Shown here: piece after piece, positions 45,393 to 54,719 of the stretch
Position numbering within the stretch: the stretch's first letter is position 1
How the letters are laid out: each line of letters begins with the position of its first letter
Made by a program: the position numbers and the translations under genes
The notes under the pieces: model-generated
Database searches by the model: none
Seen by the model: the letters and a program-made list of their open reading frames with translations, nothing else
Told to the model about the DNA's origin: nothing
Assembly: GCF_014199445.1 (NCBI RefSeq)
Contig: NZ_JACIJS010000006.1
Location: 186,001-250,000 of the forward strand
Reading direction: 5' to 3'
DNA from: Rubricella aquisinus
GTDB lineage: Bacteria > Pseudomonadota > Alphaproteobacteria > Rhodobacterales > Rhodobacteraceae
Length of the DNA stretch: 64,000 nucleotides

Positions 45393-47184
45393 CTAGTCTG
45401 TTTCCGTTCTGGAAACCGATTTTCGGGCCAACCCATGTTGGGTTTTTTGCCAATGAAACGGCATGGTGAATAATTCAAAAATCGCGCGATAGGACGCGAT
45501 GGAGCCAAGCGACCAATAGGCGGGCAGGGTAAATGCCCATGGCAACAGGCCGAGCAGACGGCGCCGATAAAGAGCCAGGATTGCCGCACAGATCATGGTG
45601 AGATTGCCCAAGGGCAGGCTGATGAAAAATAGTGACCAGACCGTCCGGTCCACCGCACCAAGCCATTGCGGCTTGATCCCCGTCACCTCCGCGAACAGCA
45701 GCACCCAGAACAGCGGCATCGCAAGGTAGGCCGTGACCGATCCCAGCAGCAAAAGCTGAAAGCCCAGAAATGGCCCGGTCCCCAGATCGCGCCACAGCCG
45801 CAGCGGCGTGCGCATGTGGTTCACCCATGTCACGGCATAGCCCTTGAGCCAGCGGGAGCGTTGCCTCAGCCAGTTGCCCAATTGGGGGTTGGCCTCTTCA
45901 AACGTCACTGACCGCACGAGGTCACAGCGGTATCCGAGCCGCGCGAGCCGCATACCGAGATCGGCATCCTCGGTGACGTTATGGGCATCCCACGCGCCGA
46001 TTTCCTTCAAGACATGGGTATGAAAGAAAACCGACGTACCGCCGAGCGGCAGCGGAATGCCAAGGCGGCGCACGCCGAACAACAGCACCCGAAACCAGAT
46101 CGCGTATTCCATGGTGAAACAGCGGGTCATCCAGTTTTGTCTTGGGTTGTAGAAATCAAGCTGGGCCTGCACACACGCGACCTCGGGCGGGGGCGGCGGC
46201 AAGGCTGCGCACCACCAGCGTGACCTGATCGGGATCGGGGCGATCCTCGGCGTCATAAATGCCGACGATGCTGCCCCGACAGAAGGGCAGCGCGTAATTC
46301 ATCGCGCGCGGTTTTGTCGTGGGGCCGCCGGGCGGGATGTCGAGCACTTCGATATTGTCCGGCAGGGGGGAGCGGCTCAGCGCCGCGCGGGTCACATCAT
46401 CATGCGCTTCGATGAGTAATTTGATATCTAAAAGATGCGCCGGATATTCAATCTTACTAATCGCTTGGACAAGCTGATCTACAATCTCTGGTTCTTTGTG
46501 AACCGGCAGGAGGATCGACACGACCGGCAGCACCTCCGGCAGCGGCGGCGGCTCCGGGGCCAGTTCGGACGGCTTGGTCATCAGCCCGATCATGCGCATC
46601 ACGGTGGTCGCGGTGTTCATGATCACGATCCAGCCCAACAGCAGCGTCAGCGCCACGGACGGTGCGGCGATGGCGAAGAGCAAAAGGCCCGCAGCAAGGG
46701 CCGCGAGCATTGACGGGCGCAGCGCCCCGGCCCAGTCCCGGCAGGCATATTCCGTGGGGCAGAGGGTCGAGGCGGCTTCGGCCAGTTCCGCGCCATGGCA
46801 GCGGGTGATTTCCGCATGGAGGGAGCGTTCATCCGCAAAGGAAAACAGGATGCTGCCGCGCCAATGGCGGGCAAGTTCGGCGCGCACCCGATCCGTATCG
46901 GTGATCGTCGTGACCGCGACCACCAGCACCAGCCCAAAGCTGCGCCATGGCAGGCACAGATGCTCGGCACAGAATGCGCCGGACAAGAGCCGCGCGCGGT
47001 CATCCTGAGCCGGGTTCTGCGCAAGGTCGATGGCATATTGGCGCGGGCGCAGCGGCTGCACCGGGGCCGGGAAGGGTGTGACCGCATCAAAGCCGGGCGA
47101 GGATGCACCGACGCGCCCCGCAGGCACCACCCGGGGGGCGGGCACGATGGCTGCCCACTGTTCAGTCTCTGATGTATAGGCCAA
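45393..47184 (-). pseudogene. Family 2 glycosyltransferase split by a +1 frameshift
   Basis: Two adjacent reverse-strand frames encode one protein. The first (47184 to 46156) has an N-terminal GspE_N/MshEN-like region, membrane segments and the GT2 start 'VSILLPVHKE' through 'YDAEDRPDPDQ' (DxD). The second (46256 to 45393) supplies 'TEDADLGMRLARLG', the 'QRSRWLKGY' acceptor motif (QxxRW) and C-terminal membrane helices. Removing one C from the C5 run (G5 on the + strand, 46189-46193) rejoins the frames as '..LAAAPPEVACVQAQ', giving about 596 residues. Both halves are otherwise intact, so it may be a recent mutation, a sequencing error, or slippage-controlled. TTG start at 47184 with GGAGG 7 nt upstream. 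Probable role: surface polysaccharide synthesis. Confidence 0.83.
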
Positions 47185-47262
47185 GCGGCGACCTCCCTGT
47201 CGGGATCACCGTCGCATGGCCGAGGTTAACGGAGTGTTAACGAACGTCGAATGGCCCGTCCG

Positions 47263-48414
47263 TCAGGCCGCCCGATCCATCGACGCCACGAACCGCTCAA
47301 ACAGATAGAAGCTGTCTTGCGGGCCGGGGCTGGCCTCCGGGTGGTGTTGCACCGAAAACACGGGCCGCCCTTCAACGCGCAACCCGCAATTCGTGCCGTC
47401 AAACAGCGACACATGGGTCTGTTTCACGCCCTCGGGCAGCGTGTCTGCGTTCACCGCAAATCCGTGGTTCATCGACGTGATCTCAACCTTACCGGTTTCC
47501 ACGTCCTGCACGGGATGGTTCACGCCGTGGTGGCCATGGTTCATCTTGATCGTCTCGCCACCCAGCGCGAGCGCGAGCATCTGGTGGCCAAGGCAAATGC
47601 CAAACACCGGCAGATCGGTCTGCTCCAGCACCGCGCGGATCATCGGCACCGCATAGGCGCCGGTTGCCGCCGGATCACCCGGACCATTGGACAGGAAAAT
47701 ACCCTCTGGCTCATGGGCCATGATCTCTTCAAACGTGGCAGTGGCGGGCACGACCGTGACGTTACACCCGGCAGAGGTCAGACAGCGCAGGATGTTACGC
47801 TTGGCCCCGTAGTCCACGGCGACGACCTTGCGGCCCTTGCCCTCGCTCGGGGCAAAGCCGCCCGGCCATGCCCACCGCTGATCGGACCATTGATAGGTCT
47901 GTCCGGTGGTGACATCCTTTGCCAGATCGGCCCCTTCCAACCCGGCGAAGCCAGCGGCCAGCGCGCGCAGCGCCTCAAGGTCGAACTGGCCATCCTCGCG
48001 ATATTCCAGCGCCACATGCGGCATCCCAAGCGAACGGATCATCCGGGTCAGCCGCCGCGTGTCCACACCGCCCATCCCAACCCGGCCCTGCGCGCGCATC
48101 CAGTCCTGCAACGTGCCGGTGGAGCGCCAATTGGACGGGGCGGTCGGATCCCATTTCACCACCATGCCGGAGGCTTGGGCCTGCGGGCCTTCCTCATCTT
48201 CCGGGGTCACACCAGTGTTGCCGATATGGGGGAAGGTGAAGGTGACGATTTGCCCGGCATAGGACGGGTCGGTCATCACTTCCTGATAGCCGGTCATCGC
48301 GGTGTTAAAGCACAATTCGGCGGTTTTCACACCCTCGGCCCCGAAGCCGCGGCCATAGAAAATCGTTCCATCTGCAAGGACAAGGCAGGCGGTCGGGTGG
48401 GGTTGAGCGGTCAT
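47263..48414 (-). CDS. carA: Carbamoyl-phosphate synthase small subunit (glutaminase)
   Basis: CarA releases ammonia from glutamine for carbamoyl phosphate, the precursor of arginine and pyrimidines. The 383-residue protein has the N-terminal CPSase domain ('CFNTAMTGYQEVMTDPSYAG', read in parts) and a class I amidotransferase domain. The latter has 'FLSNGPGDP', the nucleophile elbow 'FGICLGHQML' and the catalytic His/Glu in 'QHHPEASPGP'. ATG at 48414. carB is not in the window. Confidence 0.96.
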   Translation of the reverse strand: MTAQPHPTACLVLADGTIFYGRGFGAEGVKTAELCFNTAMTGYQEVMTDPSYAGQIVTFTFPHIGNTGVTPEDEEGPQAQASGMVVKWDPTAPSNWRSTGTLQDWMRAQGRVGMGGVDTRRLTRMIRSLGMPHVALEYREDGQFDLEALRALAAGFAGLEGADLAKDVTTGQTYQWSDQRWAWPGGFAPSEGKGRKVVAVDYGAKRNILRCLTSAGCNVTVVPATATFEEIMAHEPEGIFLSNGPGDPAATGAYAVPMIRAVLEQTDLPVFGICLGHQMLALALGGETIKMNHGHHGVNHPVQDVETGKVEITSMNHGFAVNADTLPEGVKQTHVSLFDGTNCGLRVEGRPVFSVQHHPEASPGPQDSFYLFERFVASMDRAA

Positions 48415-48594
48415 GGCGCACCTTTTTGAGATTTGGCGGAAGCTACCTTGCGTCCCGCCAAGCGTCAAGAAGGCGCTGAGAATAGATTTCATAGTGAAAT
48501 CATAAGTTTAGCGAAATCTCTCCAGCCTTGCTCCTACTGAGGGCGATGCGTATAGTCTGGCGCGACAGATATTCCTAACATGGTGGGTGATTTG

Positions 48595-49050
48595 ATGCTG
48601 CGAGAGCGCATTACCAAAGACATGAAAGAGGCGATGAAGGCGCGCGACAGCCAGCGCCTTGCCACGTTGCGCCTGATTATGGCCGCGGTGAAGGATCGCG
48701 ACATCGCATCGCGCGGGGATGATGGATCGGAGGGCGTGTCGGAGGCCGATATCCTCTCTATCCTCGACAAGATGATCCGCCAGCGCGAGGACAGCGCGCG
48801 CACCTATGAGGAGGCCGGGCGGCTGGAGCTGGCGGAACAGGAACGCGCGGAAAGCCAGATCATCGCGGAATTCCTGCCCAAGCAGCTCTCGGCGGAGGAA
48901 GTCACCGCCGCCGTGGACGCTGCCCTCAAGGAAGCAAACGCAACCTCAATCCGTGACATGGGCAAGGTGATGGGCGTGCTCAAGACACGCTATGCGGGGC
49001 AAATGGATTTCGGCAAAGTGGGTGGCGAGGTCAAAAAACGGCTGATGTGA
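48595..49050 (+). CDS. YqeY / GatB-tail domain protein
   Basis: A 151-residue protein of the YqeY family: 'LRERITKDMKEAMKARD', 'RLATLRLIMAAVKDRDI', 'LAEQERAESQIIAEFLPKQLS' and 'MGKVMGVLKTRYAGQMDFGKV' (each read as part). The fold resembles the C-terminal tail of amidotransferase subunit GatB. It may act on or bind tRNA, but its job is unproven. ATG at 48595 gives the family's length; an in-frame ATG at 48580 is possible. It is divergent from carA. Confidence 0.9.
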   Translation: MLRERITKDMKEAMKARDSQRLATLRLIMAAVKDRDIASRGDDGSEGVSEADILSILDKMIRQREDSARTYEEAGRLELAEQERAESQIIAEFLPKQLSAEEVTAAVDAALKEANATSIRDMGKVMGVLKTRYAGQMDFGKVGGEVKKRLM

Positions 49051-49057
49051 GCGCGGC

Positions 49058-50209
49058 TCAGGAGGTTGCGCGCCGCACAAGGGCAATCAGCGGCAGCGTA
49101 AGGGCGGCAAGAGCGACAAATGCCGTGCCAAGCCCCGCGATCTCCCCCAGAAAGCCCATGATGACCGGGCCGAACAGCAGCCCGCCATAGCCGCAAATGG
49201 CGACGGCGGCGACCGCGCGGCCCGCCTCCGGCGCGCGACCCGCGCGGGAAAAGGCCAAGGGCGCGATCAGGGCCAGTCCGGCGGCAAGTGGTACGATCGC
49301 GGCAAACACGCTCCACCAGACGGGCGACAGGCCAACACCGGCCATGCCAAGGCCCGCAAGCAGGGTGGACAGCATCAGGGCCCGCCGCGGACCAACCCGC
49401 GTGATCAGGTGATCGCCGCTCAGTCGCATGACCACCATCACTACCGAAAAGAGGGCCAGTGCCAGCGCCCCACGCTCGGGTGTGGCCAAATGGGTTTCGA
49501 TCAGAAACACCGCGACCCAATCCAGAAGCGAACCTTCGGCCACGAAGGCGAACCCGGCAAAAAGCCCGACCGCCAGTACGGGGCCGGTCGGCCAGACAAA
49601 TTGCGCCCCCACCGCGCGGGGCTGCGGCAGGGACGGGACGAGCCGTGCCTGCGCGAACACCGCCGCGCAAAGGCCCACGCCACACATCAGTGCGAAATGG
49701 TGCTCCGGCGTCAGATCCAGCGCGATGGCCAATGCACCAATGCCTGCGGCCATGCCAAACCCCACGCTCCAGAACCCATGCAGCATCGACATGGTCGAGC
49801 GTCCACGCCTGGCCTCGACCTCCGCGCCATAGGCGTTCATCGCCAGATCAAGCGATCCGCCAAGCGCGCCAAAAAGGAACAATGCAACGCCGAGAAGGAC
49901 AGGGCTTGGCATCCACGCCATCAGGGGCAGGGTGGCAGCCATCCCGATCCCGGCAATGGCCGTCACGCGCGAGGCTCCTTTGGTGTCCGACAGTCGCCCG
50001 GTCACGAAAAACGCCGCGACCGCGCCCACGGCCATGTACAAAAGGATCAGGCCCAGCATTGCTTCGGTCAGGTCAAACCGGGCCTTGATCGCGGGAATGC
50101 GGCTGGCCCAAGTGCCAAACATCGCGCCATTGATCCAGAAATAGACCAGCGCCGCGATGCGACCCGATGGGATGTCAGGCTGAGCGGAGTGCGCGAGTGA
50201 TATCGTCAT
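49058..50209 (-). CDS. Major facilitator superfamily transporter
   Basis: A 383-residue membrane protein with about 12 hydrophobic segments. 'FWINGAMFGTWASRIPAIKARFDL' and 'GRLSDTKGASRVT' (read in parts) resemble the YbjJ/sugar-efflux-like MFS group. The 'GALGGSLDLAMNAYGAEVEARRGRSTMSMLHGFWSVG' segment, read in parts, is characteristic of that group. The substrate is unknown. ATG at 50209 overlaps the DUF2244 gene by 35 nt, an unusually long overlap, but no in-frame alternative start is available before the first helix. Confidence 0.88.
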   Translation of the reverse strand: MTISLAHSAQPDIPSGRIAALVYFWINGAMFGTWASRIPAIKARFDLTEAMLGLILLYMAVGAVAAFFVTGRLSDTKGASRVTAIAGIGMAATLPLMAWMPSPVLLGVALFLFGALGGSLDLAMNAYGAEVEARRGRSTMSMLHGFWSVGFGMAAGIGALAIALDLTPEHHFALMCGVGLCAAVFAQARLVPSLPQPRAVGAQFVWPTGPVLAVGLFAGFAFVAEGSLLDWVAVFLIETHLATPERGALALALFSVVMVVMRLSGDHLITRVGPRRALMLSTLLAGLGMAGVGLSPVWWSVFAAIVPLAAGLALIAPLAFSRAGRAPEAGRAVAAVAICGYGGLLFGPVIMGFLGEIAGLGTAFVALAALTLPLIALVRRATS

Positions 50210-50714
50210 AGAGGCTGGCCCTTGCTTCTGGCGTGAGGAAAGCCCCAAGTTCGATCCGCCGCCCATTTCCCTTGAGCGTCAGGTATTTCTCGATCTTTGG
50301 CGTGTCTTCCAGCGCGACGTCTACCCAATAGGGATTGGCGTGCCAACGCTTAATCTCTCCGTTTGGCTCGGTCCGGATCACAGTGATGAGATCGGGCCAG
50401 ATCGACAGCACTTCGCGCAGGTCGGCATCGCGGTAATTGCGCATCAGACCGGCCCATAGGAGCCACAGCGTTCCGCAGAAAAAGGGCAGCAATCCCCAGC
50501 CCACTGGTGTTCCTAGAAACGGGATGAGGGAGAACACGAACCCCATCGTCACCAGAAACATCAGCCAGGTGACGCCCTCCTTGCTCAGCGACCGGTGCGG
50601 TTGCAGCGTGAGCCGATAGGATGGTGCATCGGCCCGTGCATAGGGATCATCCTCAACAGCAAAGGCCGGGGAGGGATCCCCGGCCTTTCCGTTTTTGTCA
50701 GCAGGGTCGCTCAT
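50175..50714 (-). CDS. DUF2244 membrane protein
   Basis: A 179-residue protein with two membrane helices near residues 50-95 ('WLMFLVTMGFVFSLIPFLG', 'GLLPFFCGTLWLLWAGL') followed by a soluble domain ('IKRWHANPYWVDVAL', 'GAFLTPEARASLYDDI'). This is the DUF2244 layout; members are often encoded beside cytochrome oxidase genes, and the function is unknown. Its ATG overlaps the ctaD stop (ATGA). The first codons contain a perfect 12-bp hairpin (see separate entry), so translation could be affected by ctaD mRNA structure. Confidence 0.83.
   Translation of the reverse strand: MSDPADKNGKAGDPSPAFAVEDDPYARADAPSYRLTLQPHRSLSKEGVTWLMFLVTMGFVFSLIPFLGTPVGWGLLPFFCGTLWLLWAGLMRNYRDADLREVLSIWPDLITVIRTEPNGEIKRWHANPYWVDVALEDTPKIEKYLTLKGNGRRIELGAFLTPEARASLYDDITRALRSA
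50661..50688. terminator. Terminator-like hairpin inside the start of the DUF2244 gene
   Basis: AAAGGCCGGGGA (50661-50672) and TCCCCGGCCTTT (50677-50688) form a perfect 12-bp stem with a 4-nt loop. It lies 26-53 nt past the ctaD stop, but within codons of DUF2244. No T tract follows on the reverse (coding) strand; CCGTTTTT follows on the forward strand. Eleven of its stem bases match the AsmA terminator at 63312. Confidence 0.6.
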
Positions 50715-52408
50715 CAATGCCCCGGTTGCTTGTCCCACATATCCTGCGTCGGGAGCGTCTCAAACGTGTGCTCCGGCGGCGGGTTCGGCAGGGTCCACTC
50801 AAGGGTGGGATCGGTGCCTTCGCCCCAATACATCGGCTCTTCGACCTTGCGGCCGCGCAGCAGCGCATACCCGATGATGCCGAGGAACAGCAGGAAGGAC
50901 GCGAAGGCGATGAACGCACCGATTGAGGAGATGTAGTTCCAGTAGGCGAACTGCTCCGGGTAATCGATATAGCGGCGCGGCATACCCTGACGGCCAAGGA
51001 AGTGCTGCGGGAAGAAGGTGAGGTTCGCCCCGATGAACATCATCCAGAAATGGACCTTGCCCCAGAACTCGGAATACTCGCGGCCCGTCATCTTGGTGAA
51101 CCAGTAATAGACACCGGCAAAGATACAGAACACGGCACCAAGGCTCATCACATAATGGAAGTGCGCGACCACATAGTACGTGTCGTGATACACACGGTCC
51201 ACAGGTGCCTGAGACAGGACAACACCGGTCACACCACCCACGGTGAAGAGGAACAGGAAGCCAATCGCCCAGAGCATCGGCACCTTGAACTCAACGGAGC
51301 CGCCCCACATCGTCGCGATCCAAGAGAAGATCTTAACCCCGGTCGGGACCGCGATGACCATCGTGGCCAGCATGAAATAGGACTGCTGGGTGATGGACAT
51401 GCCCACGGTATACATGTGGTGCGCCCAAACGACGAAGCCCAGAACACCAATCGCGATCATCGCCAGAACCATCGGCATGTAGCCAAAGATCGGCTTCTTG
51501 GAGAAGGTCGCGATGACGTGGCTGATGATGCCGAAGCCCGGCAGGATCACGATATACACTTCCGGATGGCCAAAGAACCACAGGAGGTGCTGATACAGGA
51601 CCGGATCACCGCCGTTGGATGCGTCAAAGAATGCCGTGCCGAAGTTCCGGTCGGTCAGCAGCATGGTGATCGCACCCGCAAGCACCGGCAGCGCCAGAAG
51701 GATCAAGAGAGCGGTCACAAGGATGGACCACGCAAACAGCGGCACCTTGAACATGGTCATGCCGGGGGCACGCATGTTCAGGAATGTGGTGATGATGTTG
51801 ATCGCCCCAAGGATCGAGGAGGCACCCGACAGGTGCACCGCGAAAATCGCAAGGTCGGTCGAAATTCCGGCTTCCGTGGTGGAAAGCGGCGCATAGAGCA
51901 CCCAGCCGATGCCGGAGCCAAGCTGCCCGTTCCCGCCCGGTGCCACAACAGACGCCACCGCAAGGGAAGACCCCGCCACGAACAGCCAGAAAGACAGGTT
52001 GTTCATCCGTGGGAATGCCATATCCGGCGCGCCGATCATCAGCGGCATGAAATAGTTGCCGAAGCCGCCAAACAGCGCCGGAATAACCACAAAGAACATC
52101 ATCAGGATGCCGTGGGCCGTGATCATCACGTTCCACAAGTGTCCGTTCGGATTACAATTTTCTGCCCCAATGCCGGATATGAACCGTGCAGCGGACTGTC
52201 CGCTTTCATCCAAACACATGAACTGCACACCGGGCTCCATGAGCTCCATGCGCATGTACACGGTGAACGCGACCGAAATAAAGCCCAACAGGCCCGATAC
52301 GATCAGGTACAGAATACCGATGTCTTTGTGATTGGTGGACATGAACCACCGGGTGAAAAAGCCCGGCTTGTCATGTCCAGCGTCGGCGTGAAGCGTTGCG
52401 TCAGCCAT
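50714..52408 (-). CDS. ctaD: Cytochrome c oxidase subunit I (aa3-type)
   Basis: CtaD holds heme a and the heme a3-CuB site where oxygen is reduced. The 564-residue protein has 12 membrane helices and the diagnostic segments '[13 protein letters not shown]', '[17 protein letters not shown]' (CuB His and cross-linked Tyr), '[10 protein letters not shown]' and '[12 protein letters not shown]' (heme His ligands). '[15 protein letters not shown]' is near the C-terminus. ATG at 52408. Subunit II and assembly genes are not adjacent here; DUF2244 follows with a 4-nt overlap. Confidence 0.97.
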   Translation of the reverse strand: MADATLHADAGHDKPGFFTRWFMSTNHKDIGILYLIVSGLLGFISVAFTVYMRMELMEPGVQFMCLDESGQSAARFISGIGAENCNPNGHLWNVMITAHGILMMFFVVIPALFGGFGNYFMPLMIGAPDMAFPRMNNLSFWLFVAGSSLAVASVVAPGGNGQLGSGIGWVLYAPLSTTEAGISTDLAIFAVHLSGASSILGAINIITTFLNMRAPGMTMFKVPLFAWSILVTALLILLALPVLAGAITMLLTDRNFGTAFFDASNGGDPVLYQHLLWFFGHPEVYIVILPGFGIISHVIATFSKKPIFGYMPMVLAMIAIGVLGFVVWAHHMYTVGMSITQQSYFMLATMVIAVPTGVKIFSWIATMWGGSVEFKVPMLWAIGFLFLFTVGGVTGVVLSQAPVDRVYHDTYYVVAHFHYVMSLGAVFCIFAGVYYWFTKMTGREYSEFWGKVHFWMMFIGANLTFFPQHFLGRQGMPRRYIDYPEQFAYWNYISSIGAFIAFASFLLFLGIIGYALLRGRKVEEPMYWGEGTDPTLEWTLPNPPPEHTFETLPTQDMWDKQPGH

Positions 52409-52601
52409 AGAGTGTCTCCCCACACGTTTCATCAGCCTTCCGAGTCGGAAGTGTGCCGATGTATGCATAATCGAGTTTGGTCGTAGCGTTTCGCATACTA
52501 ATGCTCAACGCCTAATTGGGCGAAAGCGGGGTGTGAATTGCCGCAGGCCCTTGAATTTCCACATCGCGGTGCGCGCAGGCAGGGGGTGGAGCCACCCGCA
52601 A

Positions 52602-53243
52602 TCAGGTAAACGGGCAGGTTTTGCGCAACGCCGCGTCCACATCGTCCATCGTCACTGGCAGCCCCAGATCGACAAGGCTCGTGACTCCATGCCCCTGAAT
52701 GCCGCACGGCACGATCCCCTCAAAATGGCTCAGGTCCGGCTCCACATTGATGGAGATACCGTGAAAGCTGACCCATTTGCGCACCCTCAGGCCAATCGCT
52801 GCGATCTTATCCTCTCGCGGGGTGCCGTCGGGCAGGGCGGGTTTGTCCGGGCGGGGAAGCCAGACGCCAACGCGCCCCGGCCGGATTTCTCCCGACAGGT
52901 TGAACTCCGCCAGTGTTTCGATCACCCATTTCTCCAGATCACGGACAAAGCAGCGCACATCGCGGCCCCGCTTATCCAGATCGACCATGACATAGACCAC
53001 GCGCTGCCCCGGGCCATGATAGGTGTATTCGCCACCCCGCCGCGCCTCGTAGACAGGGAAGCGGTCCGGCTCCAGCAGATCGTCACGATTTGCGCTCGTC
53101 CCGGCGGTGTAGAGGGGGGGATGTTCCAAAAGCCAAATCCGCTCAGGCGCTGTGCCGGCGCGAATCTCGGCGACCTGCGCTTCCATCTGCGCCAGCGCGT
53201 CGGGATAGGGGACAAGCCCGTCTGAATAGGTCCATTCCACCAT
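52602..53243 (-). CDS. lipB: Octanoyl-[acyl-carrier-protein] transferase (lipoyl synthesis)
   Basis: LipB moves octanoate from ACP to lipoyl domains of 2-oxoacid dehydrogenases and the glycine cleavage H protein. The 213-residue enzyme has '[12 protein letters not shown]' and the catalytic Lys/Cys pair, Lys in '[11 protein letters not shown]' and Cys in '[14 protein letters not shown]'. ATG at 53243 has GAGGG 9 nt upstream. The frame stays open through the tRNA-Leu gene, which shows those upstream codons are not real. Confidence 0.94.
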   Translation of the reverse strand: MVEWTYSDGLVPYPDALAQMEAQVAEIRAGTAPERIWLLEHPPLYTAGTSANRDDLLEPDRFPVYEARRGGEYTYHGPGQRVVYVMVDLDKRGRDVRCFVRDLEKWVIETLAEFNLSGEIRPGRVGVWLPRPDKPALPDGTPREDKIAAIGLRVRKWVSFHGISINVEPDLSHFEGIVPCGIQGHGVTSLVDLGLPVTMDDVDAALRKTCPFT

Positions 53244-53366
53244 CGGGCGGGCCCTCACGAAAAAAGTTTTGCTGACCCTCAATATTCCGCATCGGGGGGG
53301 CTTCACAACCGCGAAAGGCGGGGCTATACGCTCCCCACCTCGCGAATGAGAGACATCATTCGCATC

Positions 53367-53453
53367 GCGGTCGTGGCGGAATTGGTAGACGCGCAGCGTT
53401 GAGGTCGCTGTGGGGTAACTCCCGTGGAAGTTCGAGTCTTCTCGACCGCACCA
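53367..53453 (+). tRNA. tRNA-Leu (anticodon GAG)
   Basis: A full cloverleaf with a long variable arm. Acceptor GCGGTCG (53367-53373) pairs with CGACCGC (53443-53449), discriminator A, and encoded CCA at 53451-53453. The anticodon stem CAGCG/CGCTG encloses loop TTGAGGT, giving GAG, which reads CUC and CUU. The T loop TTCGAGT is present. It is followed at once by a terminator. Confidence 0.96.
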
Positions 53454-53457
53454 AAAC

Positions 53458-53494
53458 ACACCCTGAGCCTGTTGGCTCGGGGTGTTTTTGTTTT
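53458..53494 (+). terminator. Terminator of tRNA-Leu
   Basis: ACACCCTGAGCC pairs with GGCTCGGGGTGT (one mismatch) around a TGTT loop, then TTTTTGTTTT. It starts 5 nt after the tRNA CCA. Confidence 0.9.
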
Positions 53495-53536
53495 AGGCTG
53501 CATCCATGGCAGCCGCCCGCAGGAAGGATGTGCGAC

Positions 53537-54172
53537 ATGACTCTGGAAACCTATCCCAGCGCCCATCCCCGGCATCGGCGCGCCGATATGCTTGTGCATG
53601 CGGTGGGTCTCATGCTCGTGCTGGGCGTGAGCACTATCCTGATCGGCAAAGCCGCCGGGGGCGATGCGGCGATGCTGGCGGCGATTGTGGTCTATGCCGC
53701 CGCGGCCCTTGCCTCAAACCTTGCCTCATGGGCTTATCATTTCCTGCCATGGCATGACAGGCGTGTGCTGTTGCGCCGGATTGATCACGCGGCGATCTAT
53801 CCCAGCATCGTGGCGACCTTCACCCCGTTTTTCGTTCACGCCGGTACGACATGGACCCTGACCCTGCTGGTTCTGTGCTGGCTGCTGACCGGTCTCGCGA
53901 TATGGAAGAAGCTGACGGATGTGGCGGTGAAATCGCGCTGGTCCACGGCCTCTTATCTGCTGATCGGGGGATTGGGGCTTTTGGCGATTCCCGATCTGGA
54001 GGATGTGCCGCAAGCGACGGTCTGGTTCATCCTCTCGGGGTCCGTGTCCTATCTCATCGGCACCGCGATCTATGTGCGAAAAGCACTGCCCTACCGCTAT
54101 GCCATCTGGCACGCATGGGCGAATATGGGTGGGCTTTTGATGTTTTTCGGCATTTGGCAGATCGTGGCGTAA
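53537..54172 (+). CDS. Hemolysin III / PAQR family membrane protein
   Basis: A 211-residue protein with seven predicted membrane helices. The family's putative metal-site residues are seen: Ser and His in 'NLASWAYHFLPW', Asp-His in 'RRIDHAAIYP', and His in 'YRYAIWHAWANMGG'. PAQR proteins (YqfA, HlyIII, adiponectin receptors) are thought to be zinc-dependent lipid hydrolases; bacterial roles are unclear and haemolysis is not implied. ATG at 53537 follows AGGAAGG. It lies 43 nt beyond the tRNA-Leu terminator. Confidence 0.82.
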   Translation: MTLETYPSAHPRHRRADMLVHAVGLMLVLGVSTILIGKAAGGDAAMLAAIVVYAAAALASNLASWAYHFLPWHDRRVLLRRIDHAAIYPSIVATFTPFFVHAGTTWTLTLLVLCWLLTGLAIWKKLTDVAVKSRWSTASYLLIGGLGLLAIPDLEDVPQATVWFILSGSVSYLIGTAIYVRKALPYRYAIWHAWANMGGLLMFFGIWQIVA

Positions 54173-54719
54173 TCGGGTCAAACCGTCATTCTATCCTGCC
54201 GTGATTCAAATCGGATGCGCGGTCAGTTTTGCCGCCCGAGGGGCAATAAGCGGTGTTTGTGGGCGGAGTGTGTAGCACGGCCTCACACCACCCTCCGGCG
54301 TGGCGTCAAATCATCAAAATCGAGTTTCTACAGCGAAAATCCACTGCTGGGTCATGCAGCAATGCATGCTGGCCATACAACTTTAGGTGGTGGACCATTT
54401 GAACCCTTATCGAGAAGCTTCGATTTGAGGCGCGCGGATAACCATATGGTTTTTATGCGATTAATCTCGAAAATGTGACCAGTGAACCATCCCTGCCGCT
54501 CTTGAATGACTGTTGAATTGATGTTGATTTCTGAGCCTTACATTCGCGCTTTTCTCCTTATGAGTGTGTTTTTGACGGATCTGGCGCTGTGACGGCGCTG
54601 GCACCGATCTGTGACTGGATTCGGAGAGAGACTGACCGTGAATCGTAAGAAACGGCACCGCCGTGCAGCATGAAGGGTCGGATGCGCATCCGGCCAAAAA
54701 ATATGAAGGAAGACCTCTA
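54173..54719. other. 547-nt intergenic region upstream of the RTX gene, no gene recognised
   Basis: This region is AT-richer than most of the window. A short open frame (54215-54478) has no family resemblance or ribosome binding site. No tRNA, terminator or clear operator was seen. It probably holds the promoter and a long leader of the large secreted protein. Confidence 0.5.

Noticed and set aside
45428-45450. Short stem AACCC/GGGTT followed by T run on the forward strand
   Set aside because: Lies inside the glycosyltransferase coding region on the opposite strand, with no forward gene to terminate; five pairs are too few.
53244-53459. Upstream extension of the lipB frame
   Set aside because: It would read through the tRNA-Leu gene; the normal start is the ATG at 53243.
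54215-54478. 87-codon frame before the RTX gene
   Set aside because: No ribosome binding site, no family resemblance; composition like non-coding DNA.
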